A DNA stretch of 64,000 bases from Vibrio sp. D404a (GTDB lineage Bacteria; Pseudomonadota; Gammaproteobacteria; Enterobacterales; Vibrionaceae), in assembly GCF_030248535.1 (NCBI RefSeq), contig NZ_JAHGAJ010000017.1, positions 62,001 through 126,000 of the forward strand, written 5' to 3'. Positions 45,059 through 53,436 of the stretch are shown piece by piece. The stretch's first letter is position 1, and every line of letters begins with the position of its first letter. The notes beneath the pieces are model-generated. The model was not told the DNA's origin. It searched no databases and saw nothing but the letters and a program-made list of their open reading frames with translations. The position numbers were made by a program, and so were the translations under genes.

Positions 45059-45484
45059 TTACTCATCTGGTTCTTTGGTCTGCCTATCGACATATGGCCA
45101 ATAATGGTGCCCAACTCGAATCAGTAATGTAGCTGCTGCAAGAATGAATGCCGCCACCGCCAGCCACACAACCAACACCGCATCCAACTCTTTCATACCT
45201 AGCGTGATATATCGAGCAATCGCCATCATTGCGATATAGATAGGATATCGAACAGGGATCTTACCGTTCACCACAAATTGCTGCACCATTGCTAACACTT
45301 CTAGATAGATGAACATCAGCAGGATGTCAGTCAAGAGAACGCGTTTTTCAGCAAACACATGCATGAACTCTTCAACCATCGCAAACAGGGTCGCCAAAGT
45401 GATGGCTACCAGCAGTACGGCTTCAAGAATATGGAATATCTTCAAGAAAGGTCGACTGAAACCTTTTGGTAAATGAGACGGCAT
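45059..45484 (-). CDS. psiE: PsiE-family inner-membrane protein
   Basis: 141-residue protein with four predicted TM helices (from VLLVAITLATLFAMV to VVWLAVAAFILAAATLL) matching PsiE, the phosphate-starvation-inducible protein of unknown biochemical role. I chose the ATG at 45484, preceded by AGAG, over a GTG two codons upstream. No recognisable Pho box was identified upstream, so phosphate control here is not demonstrated. Confidence 0.85.
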   Translation of the reverse strand: MPSHLPKGFSRPFLKIFHILEAVLLVAITLATLFAMVEEFMHVFAEKRVLLTDILLMFIYLEVLAMVQQFVVNGKIPVRYPIYIAMMAIARYITLGMKELDAVLVVWLAVAAFILAAATLLIRVGHHYWPYVDRQTKEPDE

Positions 45485-45607
45485 AAACACTCTAATTACT
45501 AATTAAACCTGCCAATACAATAGCATGCCTCCATCAAAGTGGCGCTATCTGTTATGACCAACTTTAGGCGTAGAGCGTGACGGCGATGTGAATAATTATC
45601 CAACACG

Positions 45608-45640
45608 CAAAAAAATGGCCCTACACAATGCAGAGCCACT
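45608..45640 (-). terminator. Terminator of the purine permease gene
   Basis: On the minus strand, TGGCTCT pairs with AGGGCCA (one wobble) and is followed by seven U. It lies about 20 nt after the permease stop. Confidence 0.85.
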
Positions 45641-45659
45641 ATCAAAACATCAATACCGA

Positions 45660-47033
45660 CTATAGAAGCAGTAGATATACAAGGAACACAACCGACAGTC
45701 CGTAAATCAGTGGGTGTACCTCTTTGCCTTTACCTGCGACAACCATAGTGAATGCGTAGCTAATGAAGCCCATCGCCATACCGTTCGCCGGAGAGAAGCT
45801 CAGTACTGTGAACATGATGGTAAAGAACGCCGCAATACGAGACTCTTTCTTCTCCCAGTTGATCTGACCAAGGCGGCCGACCATGTAGATGCCCACCACT
45901 ACCATCGCCGGTGCAACCATAGCTGCCGAGAAGATAGAGAAGATTGGGTATAGGAATAGTGAGATAAGGAACAGACCCGCAACCATAACAGCTGCAAGAC
46001 CAGTCTTCGCGCCTTGAGAAGAAGCAATACCCGACTCAGAGAAAGCCGTAATCGAAGTCGTACCCAGAACAGAACCAATCACCGTACCGCCAGCATCTGC
46101 TACTAGTGCTGACTTCGCGTTTGGCACTTTACCGTCTTTATCAATAATACCCGCATCACGACCAACACCAACAATGGTGCTCAAGCCATCAAAGAAGTCG
46201 ACAATCAGGAAGATAAGAACGATGAATAGCAGATCAAACATTTTCTCTGGCGTGAAGGCCGAGAAATCAAAGATCGCACCGAAGCTGCCCGCCATGCTTG
46301 GTGGCATAGAAATTAGCTCATCAGGGATTGGCGCATTCGACGTACCCATGAACAAATCAGCGATGATAGTCAGAGCAATCGCCGAAACAAACGAGATAAA
46401 CGTCGCCAGCTTGATATCACGAACCATACAGCCAAGCGCAATAAAGATACTCACGTAAGCGATGATCACTTGTGGGTCTGAGATATCACCTAGGCCAACC
46501 AGAACAAACGGGTTAGAAACGATGATACCAGCGTTTTTAAGACCCAAGAACGCGATGAACAAACCAAGCGATACTGTGATCGCCAACTTCAAATCTTCCG
46601 GAATCGACTCAATCATCGACTTACGAATATTGGTCAATGAGAACGCAAGGTACAAAATACCCGATAGGAAAATACCAAATAGCGCTTCATTCCACAGCAC
46701 AGCCACAGAACCACTTAGCAGTAGGCCTTTGAAGAAGCCGTTCATGCTCATACCCGGCGCGAGCATTACTGGATAGTTACCCCAGATACCCATGATAAGT
46801 GTCGAGATAGCCGCAGCCAATGCCGTTGCTGTAAATACCGCGCCTTTATCCATACCCGGAATATCGCCCAGAATGGCAGGGTTCACCGCTAGAATGTAGC
46901 TCATCGCCAAGAAAGTAATAAAACCAGCGTACAGCTCAGTGCTGATGGTGGTCTTTCTTTCAGAAATCTTAAACAGAGAATCCAGCGAACCAGATGAGGT
47001 GGTTTGGGCCTTAAGGGTGGAATCGGTACTCAC
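45660..47033 (-). CDS. NCS2-family purine permease (guanine/hypoxanthine type)
   Basis: 457-residue inner-membrane transporter of the AzgA-like NCS2 subgroup (AdeP/GhxP): about 12-14 TM helices, with ELYAGFITFLAMSYILAVNP at the N-terminus, MLAPGMSMNGFF, VDFFDGLSTIVGVG and the SVLGTTSITAFSESG substrate-site region. A guanine-class riboswitch in its leader suggests guanine or hypoxanthine as the substrate. The start is a GTG at 47033 with an AGG about 8 nt upstream; no ATG is suitably placed. It neighbours gmk, which phosphorylates GMP. Confidence 0.9.
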   Translation of the reverse strand: MSTDSTLKAQTTSSGSLDSLFKISERKTTISTELYAGFITFLAMSYILAVNPAILGDIPGMDKGAVFTATALAAAISTLIMGIWGNYPVMLAPGMSMNGFFKGLLLSGSVAVLWNEALFGIFLSGILYLAFSLTNIRKSMIESIPEDLKLAITVSLGLFIAFLGLKNAGIIVSNPFVLVGLGDISDPQVIIAYVSIFIALGCMVRDIKLATFISFVSAIALTIIADLFMGTSNAPIPDELISMPPSMAGSFGAIFDFSAFTPEKMFDLLFIVLIFLIVDFFDGLSTIVGVGRDAGIIDKDGKVPNAKSALVADAGGTVIGSVLGTTSITAFSESGIASSQGAKTGLAAVMVAGLFLISLFLYPIFSIFSAAMVAPAMVVVGIYMVGRLGQINWEKKESRIAAFFTIMFTVLSFSPANGMAMGFISYAFTMVVAGKGKEVHPLIYGLSVVFLVYLLLL

Positions 47034-47109
47034 AACAAAACCTATGCAAAAAAATAAGAAATTTAAGATTCAAATGCTGTGAGAAAAAGAGAGGTTTCTG
47101 CACTAAAAA

Positions 47110-47173
47110 CTGTAGTCACCAAGATAGGCTCGGTAGTAGAAACATCTAGTCCATATCACTAGATATATACAGC
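47110..47173 (-). ncRNA. Purine riboswitch aptamer, guanine class
   Basis: On the minus strand, P1 is CTGTA (47169-47173 region) closing with TACAG (47110-47114). P2/L2 is CTAGTGATATGGACTAG, J2/3 is GTTTCTAC, P3 is CCGAG/CTTGG, and J3/1 is GACTA. The invariant TATA, GATATGG and GTTTCTAC blocks match the purine aptamer. The specificity position in J3/1 is C (GACTA), as in guanine riboswitches; adenine ones have U. It lies 77 nt before the permease start. The expression platform is not clear by eye. Confidence 0.9.
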
Positions 47174-47189
47174 ATTTAATCGTTTGCGC
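47174..47189 (-). promoter_or_regulatory. Possible PurR operator next to the riboswitch
   Basis: The minus-strand GCGCAAACGATTAAAT matches the 16-bp PurR consensus (ACGCAAACGTTTGCGT) at 11 positions, including the central CAAACG. It lies directly before the aptamer, where the promoter must be. The right half-site is degenerate. Confidence 0.4.
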
Positions 47190-47496
47190 GGATTGTAAGG
47201 ATTACGATTAAAACTTCAACAATTTTTATTAAGATCACATAAAAAAGTAATATTGATGTGGTATTGCATATTGGTGACGATCTTCGCGAGGATCAAACTA
47301 TAAGAAATAACGATCAAGCCAGTTGTTCTGAATCATTGAAATATGCTACTCTTCGCCTCCATTTTTCTGACCTAATTTTCACCACTTTGCTTGTGCACTG
47401 CACATTCGAGAGGGTGAGTAAGAGTTCGGTCAGTGCTATCTTTTATAGTGGAGGGCAACGCCTTCACTCAATCCAACCAACAGTGGAAACATACAG
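47190..47496. other. Intergenic region before gmk without a recognised gene
   Basis: 307 bases between the permease control region and gmk. They must hold the permease promoter's upstream part and the gmk promoter. I see no open frame with a ribosome site, no tRNA and no clear structured RNA. Confidence 0.5.
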
Positions 47497-48120
47497 ATGG
47501 GCAAAGGTACTCTTTACATCGTATCTGCACCTAGTGGCGCAGGTAAATCGAGCTTGATCTCAGCAATGCTAGAAACCAATCCAACCTACGCAATGAAGGT
47601 ATCTGTTTCACACACCACTCGCGGTATGCGCCCTGGTGAAGAAAATGGTGTTCACTACCACTTCGTAGAGAAACATCATTTTGAAGACCTCATCAAGAAG
47701 AATGAATTCCTAGAGTACGCTGAAGTATTTGGCAACTACTACGGTACGTCACGCGTTTGGATTGAAGAGAACCTAGAGCGCGGTATCGATGTATTCCTAG
47801 ATATCGACTGGCAAGGCGCTCGTCAGATCCGCGAACAGATGCCTCAAGCGAAGAGTGTATTCATTCTTCCACCATCAAACGGTGAGCTAGAGCGTCGTCT
47901 AAACGTTCGTGGTCAAGATAGCGAAGAAGTTATTGCGAAACGCATGAGCGAAGCGAAGTCAGAGATCTCTCATTATAATGAGTATGACTACGTGATCGTG
48001 AATGATGACTTTGATGCAGCCCTTATGGACTTCAGAGCTATCATTCGTGCGGAGCGCTTAAAAGAAGATAAGCAAGCAGCAAAATACAGCGGCATGCTTA
48101 CTGCTCTACTGGCGGAATAA
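47497..48120 (+). CDS. gmk: Guanylate kinase
   Basis: Phosphorylates GMP/dGMP to GDP/dGDP. The 207-residue protein has the P-loop [10 protein letters not shown] (about 11-20), [11 protein letters not shown] for GMP binding and DIDWQGA. Heads the gmk-rpoZ-spoT order, linking guanine nucleotide supply with ppGpp metabolism. Confidence 0.97.
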   Translation: MGKGTLYIVSAPSGAGKSSLISAMLETNPTYAMKVSVSHTTRGMRPGEENGVHYHFVEKHHFEDLIKKNEFLEYAEVFGNYYGTSRVWIEENLERGIDVFLDIDWQGARQIREQMPQAKSVFILPPSNGELERRLNVRGQDSEEVIAKRMSEAKSEISHYNEYDYVIVNDDFDAALMDFRAIIRAERLKEDKQAAKYSGMLTALLAE

Positions 48121-48236
48121 GCTAGCAAGGCTAGATTTTCCATTGAGATAAGTATACGGTGATCTAGAAAGTCTCTAGTTAAACTTGTATACTTTCTCGT
48201 CATTCAAAATTTATTAGTTAACTATTTGGAGTCCTC

Positions 48237-48509
48237 ATGGCACGCGTAACTGTTCAAGACGCTGTTGAAAAAGTTGGCAACCGTTTCGACCTAGTTCTTA
48301 TTGCGGCTCGCCGCGCTCGTCAAATGCAAACTGGCGGTAAAGATTCACTAGTGCCTGAAGAAAACGATAAGCCAACGGTTATCGCACTTCGTGAAATCGA
48401 AGAAGGTCTTATCACTAAAGACGTACTAGATGCTCGTGAGCGTCAAGAGCAACAAGAGCAAGAAGCAGCTGAGCTTGCAGCAGTAAGCAGCATCGCTCAC
48501 TCTCGTTAA
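48237..48509 (+). CDS. rpoZ: RNA polymerase omega subunit
   Basis: 90-residue small RNA polymerase subunit that helps beta-prime folding and forms part of one ppGpp site. It starts [21 protein letters not shown] and contains the conserved [11 protein letters not shown] and [13 protein letters not shown], then a Gln/Glu/Ala-rich tail. GGAG precedes the ATG. It is followed 58 nt later by spoT. Confidence 0.98.
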   Translation: MARVTVQDAVEKVGNRFDLVLIAARRARQMQTGGKDSLVPEENDKPTVIALREIEEGLITKDVLDARERQEQQEQEAAELAAVSSIAHSR

Positions 48510-48567
48510 CTCTTATTCGCAAAAGCGTCATTGTTATTCGAACTAATTAACCTTCCGGGCCTTTAAT

Positions 48568-50691
48568 TTGTATCTATTCGATAGCCTCAAAGACGTTGCC
48601 CAAGAATACCTAACAGAGCCTCAAATTGAGGCTCTGCGTCAATCTTATGTGGTAGCGAGAGATGCCCATGAAGGGCAAACCCGCTCAAGCGGTGAACCAT
48701 ACATTATCCACCCTGTTGCTGTTTCACGTATTCTGGCCGAAATGCGCCTTGATATCGAAACCCTCCAAGCAGCCCTACTCCACGATGTAATTGAAGATAC
48801 TGAAGTTACAAAAGAAGAGTTAGAAGCGCAGTTTGGTAACACAGTGGCGGAGCTTGTTGATGGTGTTTCTAAGCTGGATAAGCTTAAGTTTCGTGATCGC
48901 AAAGAAGCGCAAGCAGAGAACTTCCGTAAAATGGTTCTCGCTATGGTGCAAGACATCCGCGTTATCTTGATCAAATTAGCAGACCGAACACACAACATGC
49001 GTACGCTTGGTGCCCTGCGCCCAGATAAAAAGCGTCGTATTGCACGTGAAACCCTAGAGATCTACTCTCCTCTTGCTCACCGTCTTGGTATTCATAACAT
49101 CAAGACTGAACTAGAAGAACTTGGCTTTGAAGCCCTTTATCCAAACCGTTACCGAGTTCTGAAAGAAGTGGTGAAAGCCGCTCGTGGTAACCGCAAAGAG
49201 ATGATCCAACGTATCCATAGCGAGATTGAAGGTCGCCTCGAAGAGGTTGGCTTACCTGCTCGCGTATTTGGTCGTGAAAAGAACCTGTTCTCCATCTACA
49301 ACAAGATGAAAACCAAAGAGCAGCGCTTCCACACCATTATGGATATCTACGCATTCCGCGTCGTGGTAGACACGCCAGACACCTGTTATCGCGCACTGGG
49401 TCAGGCTCATAGCTTGTATAAGCCTCGTCCGGGTCGCATGAAAGACTACATTGCGGTACCGAAAGCCAACGGCTATCAATCTCTGCACACCTCTATGATC
49501 GGCCCTCACGGCGTTCCTGTTGAAGTACAAATTCGTACTGAAGACATGGACCAAATGGCAGACAAGGGGGTTGCAGCGCACTGGTCTTACAAAGGCAACG
49601 GTACTCGTAGCAATGGCACGACCGCGCAAGTGAAAGCTCAGCGCTGGATGCAAAGCCTACTTGAACTTCAACAAAGTGCCGGTAACTCGTTCGAATTCAT
49701 CGAGAACGTTAAGTCTGATCTGTTCCCAGATGAGATTTTCGTCTTCACACCGAAAGGCCGTATCGTTGAGCTGCCAGCAGGCGCAACAGCCGTCGACTTC
49801 GCCTACGCAGTGCATACTGACGTTGGTAACATGTGTGTTGGCGCTCGTGTAGACATGAACCCGTACCCGCTGAGTAAAGCCCTGAAGAACGGTCAAACGA
49901 TCGAAATCATCAGTGCGCCGGGTGCTCGCCCGAATGCAGCATGGCTTAACTATGTGGTGACCTCTCGTGCTCGTACTAAGATCCGTCAGGTTCTTAAGAC
50001 CATGCGTCGTGAAGAGTCGATTACCCTAGGTCGTCGTCTACTGAACCACGCACTGGGTGAACACTCGATTGGCGATATTGCTCAAGAGAACGTTGACCAC
50101 GTACTTTCAGACCTACGCTTAGAGTCCGTTGAAGACCTATTGGCTTCAATTGGTCTGGGTGAGCTAATGAGTATCGTGATTGCGCGTCGCCTACTGGGTG
50201 ATGCGGATGAGCTGACAGAAGTGAACAACGACAGCGATACACCAAAGAAGAAGCTGCCTATCCGCGGCGCTGAAGGTCTACTGCTGACGTTTGCTAACTG
50301 TTGTCACCCGATCCCAGATGATCACATCATTGCCCATGTATCTCCAGGTCGTGGCCTTGTGGTTCACCGCGAAACGTGTCCAAACGTTCGTGGTTACCAA
50401 AAAGAACCAGACAAGTACATGGCGGTGGAATGGTCTGACGATTACGACCAAGAGTTCACAGCAGAGCTTCAAGTCGATCTTCAGAACCACCAAGGCGCAC
50501 TGGCTGAGCTAACTAACGTTATCTCGAAAACAGGCTCGAACATTCACGGTATCTCAACCGAGGAACGTGATGGACGCCTATACACAGTGACTATCTTGCT
50601 GACCACCAAAGATCGTGTGCATCTTGCGAGCATTATGAAGAAGCTGCGTGTTATGCCACACGCGCTGAAGGTAAGACGTCGTAAGAACTAG
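48568..50691 (+). CDS. spoT: Bifunctional (p)ppGpp synthetase/hydrolase SpoT
   Basis: Main ppGpp hydrolase with weaker synthetase activity. Domains in order: HD hydrolase (about 20-180, LLHDVIED), synthetase (about 230-370, RPGRMKDYIAVPKANGYQ), TGS (about 385-450), a helical/zinc-finger-like region with CCHPI, and the C-terminal ACT (about 630-705). The start is TTG, giving MYLFDSL, collinear with E. coli SpoT, which also uses TTG. No good ribosome site is visible, suggesting low translation. In E. coli trmH lies between spoT and recG; here that gap is filled by repeats. Confidence 0.96.
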   Translation: MYLFDSLKDVAQEYLTEPQIEALRQSYVVARDAHEGQTRSSGEPYIIHPVAVSRILAEMRLDIETLQAALLHDVIEDTEVTKEELEAQFGNTVAELVDGVSKLDKLKFRDRKEAQAENFRKMVLAMVQDIRVILIKLADRTHNMRTLGALRPDKKRRIARETLEIYSPLAHRLGIHNIKTELEELGFEALYPNRYRVLKEVVKAARGNRKEMIQRIHSEIEGRLEEVGLPARVFGREKNLFSIYNKMKTKEQRFHTIMDIYAFRVVVDTPDTCYRALGQAHSLYKPRPGRMKDYIAVPKANGYQSLHTSMIGPHGVPVEVQIRTEDMDQMADKGVAAHWSYKGNGTRSNGTTAQVKAQRWMQSLLELQQSAGNSFEFIENVKSDLFPDEIFVFTPKGRIVELPAGATAVDFAYAVHTDVGNMCVGARVDMNPYPLSKALKNGQTIEIISAPGARPNAAWLNYVVTSRARTKIRQVLKTMRREESITLGRRLLNHALGEHSIGDIAQENVDHVLSDLRLESVEDLLASIGLGELMSIVIARRLLGDADELTEVNNDSDTPKKKLPIRGAEGLLLTFANCCHPIPDDHIIAHVSPGRGLVVHRETCPNVRGYQKEPDKYMAVEWSDDYDQEFTAELQVDLQNHQGALAELTNVISKTGSNIHGISTEERDGRLYTVTILLTTKDRVHLASIMKKLRVMPHALKVRRRKN

Positions 50692-51000
50692 CTAAAATAG
50701 CAGATGAGGGATTCGAGATGGCGAGATGCGAAGAGCAAAAGACTTCGTGGCTCACCATCTTGGCTCCAAATCTGCTTTTAGTTTTTTCGAATCTCGATAG
50801 ATAAAGCAGATGAGAGATACGAGTGTCGTGATACGAAGAGCAAAACCTTTTCACCACTCCATTCTTCGTATTTCGAGTCTGCTTTAGTTTTTTATACTTC
50901 CTACTCTTCTCGTATCCCATTTACATACATCCCGCACTCGCTCTTAGTCTTTTCGCATCCCGTTTACCCGAATCTCTCATCTGCTCTTTCGCTTTGTCCT
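50692..51000. repeat. Family A palindromic repeat, copy 5 (expanded)
   Basis: Begins a few bases after the spoT stop. Contains at least two forward units (GCAGATGAGGGATTCGAGAT; GCAGATGAGAGATACGAGTG) and several inverted units (TTCGAATCTCG, TTCGTATTTCGAGTCTGC, TTCGCATCCCGTTTACC, ATCTCTCATCTGCTC). It is the longest and most degenerate copy, filling the spoT-recG gap apart from about 60 bases of recG promoter region. Confidence 0.85.
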
Positions 51001-51060
51001 GTACAAAAATCCAGTAAAATGCTTGAATAGACGATATCTATTACCGTCGTGAGCCTTGTT

Positions 51061-53139
51061 ATGTCACAGCTTTTATCTGCTATTCCTCTTAACTCTTTGT
51101 CTGGAGTTGGCGCTAAGGTCGCCGAGAAACTGGCCAAGGTTGGGTTGAACAACGTACAAGACCTACTGTTCCACTTACCGCTGCGCTATGAAGACCGCAC
51201 ACGCATCTACCCGATTGCAAAATTGCATGCTGGGATCTGGGCGGCCGTGCAAGGCAAGGTGATGAGTGTCGATACTATTTTCGGCAAGCGCAAAATGCTG
51301 GCGGTAAAAATCAGCGATGGAAATGGCACCATCACCCTGCGCTTTTTCAACTTCACTGCTGGGATGAAGAACAATTTTGCCGAAGGCAAACAAGTTCATG
51401 CCTACGGCGAGATCAAGCGTGGCGGTATGGGTTTAGAAATCGTCCACCCAGACTACAAGTTCTTTGCTCCAAGGCAGCAACCTGACGTTGAAGCAACCCT
51501 GACACCGGTTTACCCAACCACAGATGGCCTAAGACAAGTCACGCTGCGTAACCTTACCGACCAAGCACTAGAGCTTATCGATAAAGCCGCGGTTAATGAA
51601 CTACTGCCTTCTGGTTTATACGATCACCAAATTACACTGGCTCAGGCGCTACATACCATCCATAGACCACCACCGGGGATCAACCTTGAGCTATTTGATG
51701 AAGGTAAGCATCCAGCTCAACTGCGTTTGATCATGGAAGAGCTGCTCGCACAAAACCTATCAATGTTATCGGTTCGCAGTAAAGGCCAACAAGACAACGC
51801 GATTCCACTACCGCCAGTGCATACACTCAAAGATAAACTGCTGGCTCAACTACCCTTCTCTCCAACCAATGCACAAGCACGCGTGGTAAAAGAGATTGAG
51901 GGCGATCTCGAGAAGCCACACCCTATGATGCGCTTAGTACAAGGTGATGTAGGCTCAGGTAAAACCCTAGTCGCTGCCCTCGCTGCAGTTCGCGCTCTTG
52001 AGCACGGTCAGCAAGTCGCGCTTATGGCTCCAACTGAGCTTCTGGCAGAGCAGCATTCCATCAACTTTGCTAACTGGTTTGAGAGCATGGGGATTCAAGT
52101 CGGTTGGCTCGCCGGTAAGCTAAAAGGCAAAGCCAAAGAGAAAGAGCTTGAACGTATTACCAGTGGCGAAGCGCAAATGGTGGTCGGTACACACGCTCTG
52201 TTCCAAGAACATGTTGCCTTCCATAGCCTCGGTCTAGTAATCATTGATGAGCAGCATCGATTTGGTGTCCACCAGCGATTAGAACTGCGTGAGAAAGGTG
52301 CTAAGCAAGGCCACTATCCGCACCAGCTGGTAATGACAGCAACGCCAATACCTCGAACTCTGGCGATGACAGCCTATGCCGATCTCGAAACCTCGATTAT
52401 TGATGAGCTGCCACCGGGTCGAACGCCCATTCAAACCGTCGCTATTCCAGATACCAAGCGTGACGACATTGTCGAACGTGTGCGTAATGCCTGTCTCAAC
52501 GAGGGCAAACAGGCCTACTGGGTGTGTACGTTGATTGATGAGTCTGAAGTGTTGGAAGCGCAAGCCGCTGCTGACACTGCAGAAGAGCTACAACGCAAAC
52601 TGCCTGATGTGAAAATTGGTTTAGTACATGGTCGCATGAAGCCAGCCGAAAAACAGGCAGTGATGCAGGAGTTCAAAGAAAACAAACTGCACCTATTGGT
52701 CGCGACAACGGTTATCGAAGTTGGTGTGGACGTGCCGAACTCGAGCTTAATGATCATCGAGAACCCAGAACGTCTTGGCCTTGCTCAGCTGCACCAATTA
52801 CGTGGCCGTGTTGGTCGAGGTTCGGTCGCAAGTCATTGTGTACTGCTGTATCACTCACCACTTTCTAAAACCGCTCAGAAACGCTTAGGTGTGCTGCGAG
52901 AAAGTAACGATGGCTTTGTGATTGCTCAGCGAGACTTGGAGATCCGTGGACCGGGTGAGTTACTTGGTACTAAACAGACTGGCTTGGCTGATTTTAAGAT
53001 TGCCGACTTGGTACGTGACCAACGTTTAATCCCTGAAGTGCAGCGTATCGCGCGCCATATCCATGACAGCTACCCAGACAATGCTAGAGCGATCATCAAC
53101 CGCTGGCTGGGTGAGCGTGATGTGTACTCCAAGGCGTAG
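51061..53139 (+). CDS. recG: ATP-dependent DNA helicase RecG
   Basis: Branch-migrating helicase that processes stalled forks and recombination intermediates. The 692 residues have an N-terminal wedge/OB domain (about 1-260), Walker A GDVGSGKT, motif II DEQHRFG, TATPIPRTLAM (motif III) and the helicase C-terminal motifs QLRGRVGRG. I use the ATG at 51061, with GTGAG upstream; a GTG four codons earlier would put that ribosome site inside the gene. The length then matches the E. coli protein. Confidence 0.97.
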   Translation: MSQLLSAIPLNSLSGVGAKVAEKLAKVGLNNVQDLLFHLPLRYEDRTRIYPIAKLHAGIWAAVQGKVMSVDTIFGKRKMLAVKISDGNGTITLRFFNFTAGMKNNFAEGKQVHAYGEIKRGGMGLEIVHPDYKFFAPRQQPDVEATLTPVYPTTDGLRQVTLRNLTDQALELIDKAAVNELLPSGLYDHQITLAQALHTIHRPPPGINLELFDEGKHPAQLRLIMEELLAQNLSMLSVRSKGQQDNAIPLPPVHTLKDKLLAQLPFSPTNAQARVVKEIEGDLEKPHPMMRLVQGDVGSGKTLVAALAAVRALEHGQQVALMAPTELLAEQHSINFANWFESMGIQVGWLAGKLKGKAKEKELERITSGEAQMVVGTHALFQEHVAFHSLGLVIIDEQHRFGVHQRLELREKGAKQGHYPHQLVMTATPIPRTLAMTAYADLETSIIDELPPGRTPIQTVAIPDTKRDDIVERVRNACLNEGKQAYWVCTLIDESEVLEAQAAADTAEELQRKLPDVKIGLVHGRMKPAEKQAVMQEFKENKLHLLVATTVIEVGVDVPNSSLMIIENPERLGLAQLHQLRGRVGRGSVASHCVLLYHSPLSKTAQKRLGVLRESNDGFVIAQRDLEIRGPGELLGTKQTGLADFKIADLVRDQRLIPEVQRIARHIHDSYPDNARAIINRWLGERDVYSKA

Positions 53140-53163
53140 TGACTACTGGTAATTGATTAGACT

Positions 53164-53191
53164 AAAAAGGCTTCCTCATGGAAGCCTTTTT
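53164..53191. terminator. Terminator after recG
   Basis: AAAAAGGCTTCC and GGAAGCCTTTTT form a strong stem with U-runs on both strands, about 25 nt after the recG stop. Confidence 0.9.
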
Positions 53192-53227
53192 GCATGTGAA
53201 CCCTTGCGAAAAAGAGCAAAAAGCAAG

Positions 53228-53264
53228 ATTCCCTACTCGCTCGTCCCTTGCGATAGGGAATGAC
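53228..53264. repeat. Family B hairpin repeat, copy 2
   Basis: ATTCCCTA ... TAGGGAATGAC with the centre CTCGCTCGTCCCTTGCG, almost identical to the copy at 17244-17284. It is followed directly by a fragment of family A (AGAGCAGATGCG, 53269-53280). Confidence 0.85.
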
Positions 53265-53368
53265 GTAAAGAGCAGATGCGCGTCGTGTAGCCCGATGGCT
53301 GCAACCAACTTCACTCTGTCTCTATCGCAACTCCACCCAATAGGACAACACTTCAAGACTAATCACAT

Positions 53369-53407
53369 CGTCATCCCCGAGAGGGAAGAATGACCGAGTC
53401 GGGGATC
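53369..53407. repeat. Family C hairpin repeat, copy 2
   Basis: CGTCATCCCCGA ... GTCGGGGATCT forms a stem around GAGGGAAGAATGACCGA. The layout equals that of 17174-17211 although the stem sequence differs, suggesting compensatory evolution of a hairpin. Confidence 0.7.
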
Positions 53408-53436
53408 TGTCTCAGCCCCGAAAGTCTCATTAATAC

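Noticed and set aside
49252..49653. 133-codon minus-strand frame inside spoT
   Set aside because: Antisense shadow of the synthetase-domain coding region; no family features.
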